A DNA stretch of 64,000 bases from Cichorium intybus (taxonomy: Eukaryota; Streptophyta; Magnoliopsida; Asterales; Asteraceae): positions 17,091,563-17,155,562 of the forward strand of contig CM042014.1 of assembly GCA_023525715.1 (NCBI GenBank), given 5' to 3'. The position numbers were made by a program, and so were the translations under genes. The first letter of the stretch is position 1; each line of letters begins with the position of its first letter. Below are positions 1 through 11,523 of the stretch, one piece after another. The notes under the pieces were generated by a model that did no database searches, had not been told where the DNA came from, and worked only from the letters and a program-made list of their open reading frames with translations.

Positions 1-3000
1 TTTACTGGAATAATCGTCCTTATATATTCTAATAGAATATTATTCTAATAGAATAATCGTCCTTTAAAAAGTGATATACGTTTCATTTAGAGAATTTGTG
101 TACAACAACTACAAGTTAGTAAATCGGTCGTTATAACTTATAATGAGGCTTTGATGAGAAATAGCAAGGTAATTAGACTTTGTATATTAACCCAACTAAA
201 CAGCCCAAATACCTAAGGCCCATACCGGATATATACACAAATCTAAGGCCCTTTTTCATTAAATTGGCTCCTACAGACTACAGTGATATCCTATCCTATG
301 ATTAATAGGGTTGAGCATATTAACCAAAAAAAGGAAACCAAAATCGAATTAATCGATATAACCGAATCATTATTAAAAGAGTTGGTACAGTTTTTATGTT
401 TGATTAACTGAATACATATGGTTCGGTTATGATTTTCATCTAAAACCGAACAACTACAAACCGAACTGAACAAATAGTTTAATAAATTGATAAAAATATA
501 TATAATTATATATTAATATACATATAATATGTGGTAGACAATTATATTAGGAGTTGAAATTTTAAAGGATAATTATATGAAATTGGAGATAGGCGTATAT
601 AATCTTATTATTACATGTAATCATTATTGACATAGTTACTTAATTCTTTGATCGATCTCTATTCTAATATGTATTCTGATACTTGAATGTAAGTGAAGTA
701 GTGATACCATATACGTTCTCATTTTTTCAAACAAATCTGAAACTTTTTTGAATTCTATAACAGCATTAAACAATGTACTTGCAGTAAGATTTTTTTTTAA
801 TATTTCATCAGTATTGAACAATTTTACATAAGTTTTAACTAACGTACCTATGTAGGATTTTGATTGGTAAAAATAGACTAAGTTGAATAGTCAAAATCTC
901 CAAAAGTAGTTAGCATTTGGGGTGGTTAACCGATATTAACTATTAACCAAAATCATTAACCATACCCAATGGCTACCGAAACGCATTAACCGATTGTAAT
1001 GGTTATGGTTCGGTTTTGGTCTATAATCGAACAAAACCGCCTCATACACACCCCTACTCATTAAGAAGGTTTTTAATTTTTTATTACACATTTTTTGGTA
1101 ATGTGCAATTAATAACGTTATAATGATTGTCAATTCGGTTTTTATAATCATAGAATAAATCATGAGAAGAAAAGAAATATTTATGTTTTTTTGAATGAAA
1201 AAAAGATGTTAATGACCCACAATTGCATCTCGTTAATGGTAATATTTGGGAAAATAGTTCATAATAGGCACCAACAATTGCATCAAAGAGGGAACATATT
1301 GAGAGTTTTGAAGTTTTACCCTATATTTTATTTTTTTATTGGTGGATGTTATACTGTGTTTAATTGGTATTGGTATATATACATATATATGGTTATTATT
1401 ATTTTATTGTTTTAGTTCATTTATCCTTCTTTAAACATGTAAATTCCATAATAAGTATTTGGAAGTAGGCCTGACAAACATGTTGTATTGTGTCGAGTGA
1501 AAATATTAAATGGGTTCAGAGAGTTTAACCCTAACTTAGTCCGTTCAACAATCATATTCTGTCATGCCAACCCGTTTATTTTTCGTGTCAGGTTAGCGAG
1601 TTTAATATGTCACGTTGTATCATATTCAAATACTAAACAAGTTGAAACATTGAGAGTTGGCGAGACATAAATGAAAAGGCAAAAAACTGGAAATGGTAGA
1701 AGTTGGGAGTCGAAAGGAAAAAATTCATTGCAAGTTGAGAAGACAAAGTGGAAAAAGTAAGAGTTTGAGAAGTGGATGAAAGATGTCACAAGAACGAGAG
1801 AGTGACTGAGTGGCAACCTAAGTATTAACTTAGGCGGCAAAGTCATTTTTACATTACGAACTGACTCAAGTGGTAATGCGATGACCCCTTAACATCCCTT
1901 AAAATGACTTTTTGACATATATTTTGACAATAGTGACGAACACATAAAATACATGTGACAAAATGATATTAAAAGTCATTGTTTGTTTGGACAATAGCCA
2001 CATTAACGCTTTTTTGTATTTGATTTAACCCCAAAATATGTTGTCCTATCAATGATGCTGGTTGTGTGTGATGGTGAGATAATGACTCAATGTGTATGGA
2101 TAGTGCATGAGAAAGAGAGAGCTAAAGAGAGAATGCGTGTGTAGAAAGAGAGAGCTAAAGAGAGAATGCGTGTGTATGCACGCATGCTAATGTTCATTTG
2201 CGGTCAAATAGAAAGATAAACAAGTTGAGATTTTAAAGTATTTGGTATTGTTGATATAAACATGATTACGCTTTTTATAAAACTACTTAACAACTTTAGC
2301 GATAGCAAACAAAGTCTAAGAAAAAAATGTTTGGATTATTCTTTTATGATATCAATTACAATAAGCTTAAAAGTCATTTTTAATGTTTGACAAATTTCGA
2401 TCATCAATGTAAAATAACCAAATAAAGATATATTTATATATTGTTGATTAAAAAATAAAAACGAGTGGGTTGAGACAAGAGTAAAATGTTAAACCGGTGA
2501 AAGAACAAACTTATCACAAATGGACAAACATGCCATTTCGAGTTGAATAGACGAACTTGTGATGGTTGTGTAATGTTGTGCCTGTTTGGAGTTTAAGGGA
2601 TGGAATTGAAGATTGTTCATATGTGCATCAAATTTTGGAATCTTTCATGTTCTAGGGCTTAGAGTTAATGACCGCTAAATTAAAATGAAATTGTGGGTAC
2701 GGATCTTAGAACTTACGAGCATGAGATAAATCCTACGATATTGGGATAAATCTTAATTCAAACTGGATATCATTTATGTCAGGATTGGAATTGGATTATG
2801 AGATCATGAGATCCTGCGATTATTAGTTATCTTGTACTTTTTTTTTAATGCATCAGGCATCATTTAAGCACGTCAAACTTTTATTTAAAAATCAAAAAAT
2901 CTTGATATTTTGTGGAATGAAAAGGATGCGCAAACATTACAATAGAAATGGTTATGTAAAGGCCCCATTAGAGCCTAATCTGATTGAGCAACGGTCACTT

Positions 3001-3060
3001 TTTTCAAACGCGCTCCGAACTCTTTCCCTCTTTTAAGCCACCGTAATCCCCTCGGCCCTC
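1..3060. other. AT-rich intergenic DNA
   Basis: No gene is supported here; the open frames are short and unlike known proteins. Two stretches rich in 'accgaa/ttcggt' words (about 300-480 and 905-1055, the second ending in cacacccctac) look like worn hAT-type MITEs, but no target duplication could be matched. A 34-bp unit containing gagagctaaagagagaatg is repeated twice in tandem at about 2109-2176. Confidence 0.5.
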
Positions 3061-3061
3061 A

Positions 3062-3063
<2 letters not shown>

Positions 3064-3108
<45 letters not shown>
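3064..3108 (+). repeat. (CT)n microsatellite in the 5'UTR of the JASON-like gene
   Basis: An uninterrupted run of about 22 CT units lies 50 bp upstream of the start codon at 3159. A pyrimidine run in this position is common in plant 5'UTRs and core promoters. The GPAT gene in this window has the same arrangement on its own coding strand. Confidence 0.9.
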
Positions 3109-3110
<2 letters not shown>

Positions 3111-3158
3111 GCCATAAAACCAGCTTCATCGGATTTATCACCTGCAACTCTCAAACTC

Positions 3159-4876
3159 ATGGGCTGGTTTTCGGTGTTTCCTTGTTTCAATACTTCCAAG
3201 CATCGAAAACTCAAGAAATCTGTCAACCCAACGACTTCATCTTTTTCTGTAGATGAGGTACATACTTCACGTTTCAATTCTTCGTATCTTCTTCATGATT
3301 CAAATATATGGTTGAATAATTTATCTGTTTCAGGGAAATGAGAAAACTTGCGAGTCTGTTCTGATCAAAGTACCCACAGAAGAATCAACAAATCTTGGCC
3401 CGCTCCAAAACTCCCTTTCGGAATCCAGGTGATTTTATGAATTTGGTTAATATACCTAATAGTTATCAAGATACGGTACTCGCCTGGTGCATTTACACAA
3501 ATCGAACTGTAAATTGTGATGAGCATTTTGTCCTAGTTTTTATGTGATTCTCTCTTTGAAGCATTTTATCGAACAGTTAGCCTGCTTGTTTTATTTTTCT
3601 TGGTTTTGTTGTTCTAGGAATAATAGTGAAGATCATCTAATCAATGACAGTGACGATAAGCCCGTCACTATAGATTTTGATGTTGAGGCCGATGCAGATA
3701 TCTTTAATAAAGAAGTTGAAAATCTTTCAGTGGAAACTAACGAGGATAAGGAGAAAAATACAGAAGAGATTGGAAATTTAGGAGTTCTTGTGCAACTTGA
3801 GAATGAAAAAGAGAGAGAGATTGAAGAGAAAAAAGAAAATGCAAACTTGGGAAATCCTGTACAGATTGAGAATGAAAGGGAACTGAAAACAGAAGAAAAC
3901 AAAAACGAAGCTCAAAATCGAGCCTGCTCTGATTCCAGTGTTTCTAGCTATATATCCTATCCACCAATGCACAGATACCATAACTGTGTAATCAATGAAG
4001 ACGACGATCATGTAATGATTCAAGAGGATTCATCTGAATCCTTATTTTCTTTATCAATCAATCCAAGAAGGCACTCAAAGTCTTGTCCAGTTGAATTCGA
4101 TGATAAAGAAGTCAACAGTCCACTGAAAACTCATTCCCCCAAATTGAACGCAAAACCAACCGGGAATGAATCATTGCTAAATCCAATTGAGAATCTTACT
4201 CAATGGAAAACATTGATTCCCAAACCAATACCTACATTCAATCACCACAAAGAAAAAGAAAACATCTATTTACAACAACAAGAAACCCATATCCCAATAT
4301 CCGAAGAACCTACCTCCAAAGTTTCAGATCAAAAGGGGAAAGTAAAAAAAGACAGTGTAGTAACTACAAGCCTTTCAAGTTGGTTGATTGAACCGGATAA
4401 GACACGTGAAGTAAGCATGTGTGATAGTCAAATTTCTGTAGGGAATTCGTGTTCATACTCTGATGAGGTAACTTCTTGGAAGAGCTTTGAAGATAGACCC
4501 ATTTTAGGAGCTTGGACCATTGATGAAGTGAGACAGGTGTCTGCCAGGTCATCTCCAAGAAAGTCGCCATGTCGTGATCTTGATGAAACACCAATCATAG
4601 GAAGTGTTGGAAGTTATTGGAATCATACTGGACAGGGGACAGATTCTTCAAACTCTTTCTCATCTCCTTTAGGAAAACCCAGAAGAAACAGAGAGGTAAT
4701 TAATTAGTATACAGTTTTAACTAGTTTTGATTCTAAATTTTCCAATACATTTAAGTGAAAGTTGTTTGGGTTTTTAAAATCAATTGTGTTGTATTTTGTA
4801 GAAGAAAGCCTCGAGTTGTCACTCTACACCAGTTAAGGCAAGATTGGAGAGAGCATTGGACAAGAATGCTGTTTAA
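3159..4876 (+). CDS. JASON-like protein, four exons
   Basis: Exons 3159-3257, 3334-3428, 3618-4695 and 4802-4876 join in frame through GT-AG introns to give 448 aa. The protein begins MGWFSVFPCF, has a long acidic, Ser-rich middle, and ends with the two blocks that recall the JASON family: 'DRPILGAW' / 'ETPIIGSVGSYW' and the last-exon 'CHSTPVKARLERAL'. In Arabidopsis, JASON acts in male meiosis II through PS1 and keeps the spindles apart; loss gives unreduced pollen. Homologues also act elsewhere, so a meiotic role here is inference. There is no catalytic domain or membrane segment. The last exon is only 25 codons and would be missed by frame-only prediction. A frame opening at 3544 reads intron sequence before exon 3. 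Confidence 0.75.
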
Positions 4877-5504
4877 GTTAAGTTTAAAGTAGAATCATGT
4901 GCTCTTATTTTCTGTGATTCATATGTTTTAGATGGAGTGATGATACTGATTGAATAAATGGGCTGATGGTGTTTTCATCTCAGTCTACTGTATATGCCGT
5001 TTGTTAGTGCTTGTGAATACTAAAATCTGGTTTATACATACTCTGATTGTGGATCCGTTTTGCTTCTTGGAGATTGTATATGATTTAATCTTGTAATAAT
5101 GACCAAAATGGAACTGTAAAATAAATGCGTATTTGCTGAATATGACGGGATCTTCTTTTTTTAATTTGGAACTGTATGCTCTTGTGACCTTTTACTTGTC
5201 ACATACATGAGGTTTTTTCACGTTAAAACAAGGTATCTATTGTGAACTTGATTCCTATTGATTCATTCAAAGGAGATTTGATTGCATGTAGTGTTGTATG
5301 TGGAAGTTGTTGATGCTAGGATTTCGATCAACAAACATAATTTAAGATGTGTGTAATTCTCGACATTTTCCCACAAAGAGAATATTCTCTATAATCTCAA
5401 TATAAGTAATAATACAATACAGAGAGATGGACTACGATTCCCTTATGGGCTGATATAAACAATAGGCTAACAATGGGCCATAGACTAACTTACATACAGA
5501 CATA
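4877..5504. other. 3'UTR and downstream spacer of the JASON-like gene
   Basis: This is T-rich sequence after the stop codon, with AATAAA-like words near 4954 and 5120 that could direct polyadenylation. No other gene is visible. Confidence 0.4.
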
Positions 5505-5512
5505 CAAATGAC

Positions 5513-5754
5513 TAGAGGTGCACATTTGAACCCGTTTTTTTTTTAAACCGGGTTTTTAATAACCGGTTTTCTATCCCAAACCGAACCGGATTTTTACCCC
5601 GGTTTTTCTTCCGATTAACCGAACCGAACCGGTTTAAAAACCGAAAAAACCGGTCTAAAACTCAATTTCCTATCGAAAAAAACCGGCCGAAACCGGTTGG
5701 ACCCAAACCGGTTTTTGAAAAAACCGGTTTTTAACCGGCTTTTGTGCACCTCTA
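5513..5754. mobile_element. hAT-type MITE, 242 bp, 8-bp TSD
   Basis: The element starts TAGAGGTGCACA and ends TGTGCACCTCTA, a perfect 12-bp terminal inverted repeat. The flanks are the perfect 8-bp direct repeat CAAATGAC at 5505-5512 and 5755-5762, as expected for hAT transposition. The interior is built of ccggtttt/aaaaccgg words, so it can fold back on itself. It has no coding capacity. Confidence 0.85.
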
Positions 5755-5762
5755 CAAATGAC

Positions 5763-7255
5763 TATCATAAAATACATACATATATGACTAACAATGTGAA
5801 GATATCAACTTTCCTAAAAAATATGTTTATAAGGCCCTCAACGTTTTTATAAGATTCTTTAGTGTCCTCTAAGGAACGTATTGCTGAATCTGCTACTGTT
5901 TTTTTTTTTTTCATCTCTTAAGATACATTGTAGGTGTAAATCTAACGAGTTTAATTGATTTGAGGTAGGAAACACCCATGTTTGTATCAAATTCGTATTT
6001 ATGGTGGTTGTGTGGCAACCAGTGGTGGGTATAACTTAGCTTTATGTATTCATAATTTTGGTGACGGTTTAATTTAATGCAACTTGCCCGCTTCTTTGTA
6101 CAATAATCCACAATCAATGATGCATCACCAATATTTTCACCCAGATTACATCCCAAACTGCCAGTCACACATATAAGGGTGCATATTGAATATGTAAATA
6201 CTGAAACTTGCATACACCAAGTTACCAACAATCTCAAGCTTAAAAGCACAGCAAATTTGAAACCAGTATATTGTTTAGATTTTTCAAAAGTCAATGCCAT
6301 AATAAGAAACAGATTGAAAGTACCATGCTATAACAGAAAGAAATAAGAGTATGATGCTATAATACACATGAATGCTACTTATTACATTTAATTCTTTCCT
6401 GAATATCAAAGATTTATGCCTTTGATCAGAAACCCAACCATCAAGTGTCTACCTTCAAATGGTATCATCAACAAAAAAACCTCATTAGAAGCATTCACCG
6501 ATCTTATAATTTACCCCTTTTTAGAAAGGAATTATTATGAGAGATTTAGTGCTAATACTAGCATGTCTTTTATGTAAAAAGTTAAGAATCATGAGTTATG
6601 TGACAAAAAGCCTTTATAAAATCGAAAAAGGCCAAAATTTTAGCCGTAAGCAATAGAAGTCTAACGTTAAGAATTGTAATAGGTTTTGGCTCATAGACTA
6701 CTGGGTAGTCATGAAACGTATGAACTGAGTCGCCGAAATGCAATGCACATGTGATCAGCGTTTTGCGGCAGAAGAAAACATATTTGACTGATTAACCATC
6801 TTAGCGAGGCAAAAATTAAACCTTAAGCAAGTTAATTTTCAAACAAAACCCAATCGAGAAACACAAAATTTATTATATAATCTGCTTTCCAAGCTAATTG
6901 GGGAGGAAGAAATTACAGATGAACAGAAAAGAATCAAGCCTGAATCATGATTGATGTTGCTTCAATTTGATCGCACTTGTTGAAAAAAGTTGCACAGAAA
7001 ACATAAAACTGATGAAGGGGCCAAATATCTCTTGGCCGAACCAAAATTCAACTACAAAACGTGCATCCGATCGTAAAACCCCCCAACTCTCCAAACCCCC
7101 TAAAGTATATCCTCCGTAGTCTAAACTAACCAGATCAGGTACAGATATCACAAAAAATCTAGTAAAAATACTCACCCCAAAAGAATTATATGATTTATCA
7201 TTGTCGCAGAACAGATCTGTGATGACAAAGCATCACATAACAAAAAGTAATGAAA
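5763..7255. other. Spacer without a supported gene
   Basis: A 129-codon frame on the minus strand (5911-6300) shows no family signature and is not reported as a gene. The right end (about 6900-7255) is probably the 3'UTR of the minus-strand gene at 7256-7726. Confidence 0.35.
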
Positions 7256-7726
7256 TCATTCACCGATGATCTTAACTGAGGATGATCTCTCTGAGCGTCG
7301 TTTAGGAGTCAGTGGCTGAAGAACAGAGTCTGTGTACTTAGACGGCATTGTCATATTAACTCTCCTCTGTCTTTTCGCTTTTGGCTTCGATTTCGATATC
7401 GATTTGGATCCCGATTTAGATAGTAAATCGGTAGTAGTGAGAATAAGGTTGTTGAACTGGATGGGCCTCCTTCTTCTGGTTAGGATTCTTCTTTGTATAT
7501 AGGGAACACCAACTACTGATCCTGCTGTAACTTGATGGATTGCCTTAACGAGTAGGTTGAGACCAAAACAACGAGAAGGTGAAGAAGATGGGAACGATGA
7601 TTGGAAGGAGGAAGAGGAGTCTGTAGATGATGCAACGAGTGAATGAACAGTGATGGATGAATGAGATGGCGAATTTGGAGTTGAAGGAGACGAAGCAGAA
7701 GGGTAATTGGTCGAAGATCTTTGCAT
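7256..7726 (-). CDS. Plant protein of unknown function, single exon
   Basis: A 156-aa frame starts at 7726 and stops at 7256. The N-terminal 50 residues are mostly Ser, Pro and Thr. The central block 'CFGLNLLVKAIHQVTAGSVV' is followed by the basic 'IQRRILTRRRRP', and the C-terminal part has Lys/Arg clusters and the block MPSKYTDSVLQP. I recall similar blocks in unnamed plant proteins but cannot name the family. The basic clusters suggest a nuclear protein, which is inference. A TATA-like sequence on the minus strand lies about 115 bp upstream (near 7840-7850). There are no membrane segments. Confidence 0.6.
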   Translation of the reverse strand: MQRSSTNYPSASSPSTPNSPSHSSITVHSLVASSTDSSSSFQSSFPSSSPSRCFGLNLLVKAIHQVTAGSVVGVPYIQRRILTRRRRPIQFNNLILTTTDLLSKSGSKSISKSKPKAKRQRRVNMTMPSKYTDSVLQPLTPKRRSERSSSVKIIGE

Positions 7727-7859
7727 TTTTTGATGCGGGTTTGAATCTGTGATTGAAGAGAAGAAATCGGAGGAACTTGGGAAGACGGTGTTGGTGAATC
7801 GAGAGAGACTGGTTTTGGGTGTTCGACGATGACGTTGTACGTATATATTATTCCTCCCG

Positions 7860-8999
7860 ATTGAACTTTTGGTCGTTTTTAATTAATTACAAAACTAATT
7901 ACTATAATAAGTTCCAAGATTATTATGAAATGAAATTTGTAAAAAAAGTTTTGAGTTTGAATTTTTTTATATTTTTATTTTAAATATTTTTTAAAGTTAT
8001 ATGTATTTATGAAATAACAAAATTATTTAATAAATAAAAATAAATATTTATATACAACAAATATTTCATTAAACATCGTATTTACGTTTTAAAAAAAAAT
8101 ATTATTTATGTATACATTTTTTTTCATATAAACACATATGTAACAGTTAAAAAAGTATTATAAAAAAACGTATTTATACATATAAAAAACATAAAAATTC
8201 GTATTTATACTTTTAAAAAATATATCTATATATATCTAAAAACATAAAATACATATTTATACTTCTATAAACATAGTAATACTTCTAAAAACGTAAAAAT
8301 ATACATAAAAAATATTCTAAGAATGTTAGATTTTCGCTGTTATATAAAAACGTAAATATGTTTTTCTTACGTTTTAAACCGTATAAACTGACAAAAAAAA
8401 CATACACACATAACTAGTATTTTTTTAATAACGTAAATACGATGTTTAATTAAACATTTTTCGTGTAAAAATACGTGTATTTGTGTATTAAACATCTTTT
8501 CTTTTTCATAAATACGTATAATATAAAAAAGTAGTAGTTAGAGTAAAAGCGTAAAAGAATTGCAAACTAAATGATTTTTTTTTTTTTTGCGAATTTTATT
8601 TCATGGTAACCTAAAAACCTGTGATAGCATGTAACAAGGGTAAAACCTAACATTTCTATCAAACTTAAGGGCTTTAATGAACCAGAAATGTGTAAAAAGA
8701 TAAAATCAAACATATTTGTCAAATTTAAGGGCTTTTATGACATTATCCTAACACTACAAGTTGTTCACTAAAATACTCACCCGCTCCTACCATCAATTGA
8801 AAAAAATAAAACACACAATCGTGAATTTTATCTTGCTCGATCATGGGCATGTGTTTCTCACAAAAGCAAACAAGCAACTCTTCATTCGGCTTTTATATCA
8901 TTGTCACAATAAATGACTCTTGTTGTCCACTAGCGAATTTGATCTGATATTCGCCAACAGTTAACATTACCATTTTTTTCATGCAAACATTTTGAGTTG
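7860..8999. other. AT-rich spacer with a long inverted repeat
   Basis: This is very AT-rich and non-coding. Its main structure is the inverted repeat listed separately at 8068-8450. Words such as 'cgtatttatac' recur many times in the loop. The right end (about 8765-8999) may be a leftover of the internal region of the LTR element at 9020-11523. Confidence 0.4.
8068..8450. repeat. Inverted repeat, possible fold-back MITE
   Basis: The 21 bases at 8068-8088 (core aaacatcgtatttacg) are perfectly complementary to 8430-8450, with about 340 bp between them. Weaker complementarity continues outward, so the whole 8030-8520 region could fold into a hairpin. No target duplication was identified. Confidence 0.55.
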
Positions 9000-9016
9000 C
9001 CAAGGCTCTGATACCA
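9000..9016 (-). other. Primer binding site, initiator tRNA-Met
   Basis: Read on the minus strand, this is TGGTATCAGAGCCTTGG, the complement of the 3' end of plant initiator tRNA-Met. It lies 3 bp past the end of the LTR at 9020-11523. This shows that the LTR is a 5' LTR in minus-strand orientation and not a solo LTR. Confidence 0.9.
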
Positions 9017-9340
9017 ACTTGATATGTCCCAAATTCCGTAATAAGATTTTCGTTTTAAAAAGCGGTTCAAATACATAAAACGGGTTGTGAAATAGAAACC
9101 ATACAATTTAAACTCAATAATATAAACATATAAAATCTTGTTTATCAAAACATTTACAAACATTATCCAACGGAAGACTTGAATACCAAAACCTCAGATG
9201 CGATACAGTCGCGCCGTGCTCCAAGCTCAAGCCCATGATACTTGAAAAATAGTTAGGGTGAAAGAGTAAGCACGACGCATAGTGAGTTCTCCAAAATACC
9301 ACACGATCCATACCATTCATACACATAAGGAACATACAAC

Positions 9341-9521
9341 ATCTAGGTACAACCCTAACATGGCATTGTGCCTAGGAAACATCCATAATCTAGGTACAGC
9401 CTTAACATGGCACTGCACCTAGGAAACATCATCATCTAGGTACAACCCTAACATGGCTCTGCACCTAGGAAACATCATAATCTAGGAACAACCCTAACAT
9501 GACACTGCACCTAGGAAACAT
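9341..9521. repeat. 46-bp minisatellite inside the LTR
   Basis: Units beginning CCTAGGAAACATC start at 9371, 9418 and 9464 (47, 46 and 46 bp). A half unit precedes them from 9341 and a partial unit follows from 9510. Neighbouring units differ at only a few bases. The array sits at the same LTR position as the unrelated 26-bp array in the solo LTR at 47517-47620. Confidence 0.85.
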
Positions 9522-9790
9522 ACAACATATAATCACCTTATTTCTCCTTACAATACCGTACTACATTTTCATGCAACTTCACATATAGTATAGAGGGAAG
9601 ACTCACCTGATCTGCAACCTTAAGCTAGCCAGCACTCCATGCGAGAGTCCTCAGATCCTGCCACACAAGCCTCCTAATAAGGATAAACTTCACTCAGTAA
9701 ATCCTAAACCCAATAGGATAACCTCTAAGACCGGTACCCCAAATCTCTCAAGTTTGACAAAAAGTCAAACAGGTCAAAGTCGACCCTTAC

Positions 9791-9893
9791 ATAGTGTCGC
9801 TAACCCCTAAGGATAGCATCGCTATGTGCGAACTTCACGAAAACTCCATTTTCAGATATAGCATCGTTATCTCCATAGATAGCAGCGTTATCC
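9791..9893. promoter_or_regulatory. Two pairs of short palindromes in the LTR
   Basis: Imperfect palindromes of the form GATAGC-N3-GCTATC lie at 9791-9804, 9812-9826, 9855-9871 and 9878-9893. Further members are at 10541-10555 with 10561-10575, and at 11420-11434 (gatagcgtcgctatc) with 11442-11456. They occur as close pairs 5 to 8 bp apart. A binding-site or structural role is inferred from their repetition only. Confidence 0.55.
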
Positions 9894-11523
9894 ACGCTGT
9901 TCAGCCTAAATCTTTCAAAAACTTTAATTTGTTAAGCCAGAGTCTTAAACCTTCCAGGACCCTTCCAAACAGTCTCAATGTTCATAAAAATGTAAACTTT
10001 CTCATCCACACATGACCATGCACTAACATGGTCAAGATCTAGGTCCAAAAAGCCTAACACAGGCCAAAACAACCATGCAACAACCAAAGAGAGCTTGGCT
10101 CACTCTCAAATATGACTTAATGGCTCCAAAGGAGGTCTTAGAGACATAAAGTTCTGAACTTGATCCTTCCCAACGAAAGACAACACCAAAAAAGGACCAT
10201 TACTCCATTTAAAACCATAAAATACAACTTAAACCTCAAGAAGGAACCTTAAATCATAAAAAGGAGCACACTTACACTTTCAAAGGTCCAGAACACCAAG
10301 TCCTTGCTGATTCCCACTTGAAGAACGCCTTCTAGCACAACCATGCATCATCTTGCACCATCATCTCTTCAAGAATTCTTCCAAAATGAACAAAACACCA
10401 AGATTCGCCCTAAGGAAGCTAGAGAGGAGTTGGAGACGTTCCTAGAGGATCAAGGGGCACAAATGACGGCTACCTAGGTTTTTGTGCCCTTAAATACGAC
10501 CCAAAACTCAAAATCAAAGGCTTTGGTCCAAACAACGACAGATAACGTCGCTATACTTATGATAGTAGTGTTATCTCAAGATCATGCCAACCCACAACCT
10601 GAAGGGTTTTAAGCAATCAATGAACAAACAAATTCCTAAGTTCACATGCAACCCTAGAAAGATCTATGTTTTCTTCTATGAAGATATAAACTAAAACTTA
10701 AGGCCAACATTTAATTCTAAAGATCAAATTAAGAATAACCAACCTTTTGATCTTGTTCTTGAAGCTAGCAGCAAACAGATCCTGCCTCAAATGCAAGTCA
10801 CACCCAAAGCAATGGAGGGAAGATTCCAACAGAGTAACACAGAGAGAGGGAGGCGTGAATTATGGGGTACCAGTGAGTTCCTTTTATAGCCTCCTAGGGT
10901 TATACCTGAAACCCTAAGGAGCCTCTAAAGTGGGCAAGCCTGTTGACCACTTGGACCAGATCCCTTAAACCCTAATTAGGGTTTTCGCCAACCCTAGAGG
11001 AAGCCTCCAGGTTGGCACCACTTTTGGCCCCTGGACACTGGCTTGCAAGTTATTCAACTATTGAATAAATACAAACCAGTCCCTGCACTTATAATTAATT
11101 AATTTAATCATTAAATTAAATCCAATTAATTCTAGATTAGATCTCAATTAATTATTATAGTTTCTAATTAATATATTAACACTTAAATATATTAATAAAC
11201 TATTTATTTATTTCTATTGATTTATTAAACAATTAATAAATCAGCCTTTCTCTCTACTGAACTCTACATCAATCCTCCAGCTATGAGGGCAACCCAAATA
11301 GACTTTGCTTCAATTAACAAGATAAATACAATTATAAGTCATGGCTTAGACACTAAATCCAACACAACTAACCAAGCATAGTGACGCTACAGCCAACCCA
11401 AGCGACGGTAACCTACTATGATAGCGTCGCTATCCCTCTATAATAGCAGCGCTATCTTCAAATTTTCCCAAAACTAAATTCATTTGTCAGTGAACTTGGA
11501 CATTTCAGGATTAGGGTATTACA

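Larger units (their letters stand above)
9020..11523 (-). mobile_element. 5' LTR of a truncated LTR retrotransposon (family with the solo LTR at 46212)
   Basis: On the minus strand it begins TGTAATACCCTAATCC at 11523 and ends GGGACATATCA at 9020. It is the same family as the solo LTR at 46212-47930: they share both termini, a 'TTTTGTCAAACTT' region and the 'TTGAGCTTGGAGCACGG' block. It is 2504 bp against 1719 bp in the solo copy. The initiator-Met primer site follows it, but no gag or pol lies downstream on the minus strand, so the element is truncated. The flanks do not show a matching 5-bp repeat, as expected for an incomplete copy. It carries palindrome pairs and a minisatellite, listed separately. 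Confidence 0.8.

Noticed and set aside
905..1055. hAT MITE ending in cacacccctac
   Set aside because: The left end (ggggtggttaacc) is only loosely matching and no 8-bp duplication was found, so it is mentioned only as a remnant in the spacer entry.
5911..6300. 129-codon minus-strand frame
   Set aside because: No recognisable domain, and no supporting exon structure or promoter; probably chance.
9114..9335. 73-codon minus-strand frame
   Set aside because: It lies inside the LTR 9020-11523 and overlaps its conserved non-coding blocks.
9341..9521. CRISPR-like array or satellite centromere repeat
   Set aside because: Only three to four units, no spacers, confined to one LTR position.
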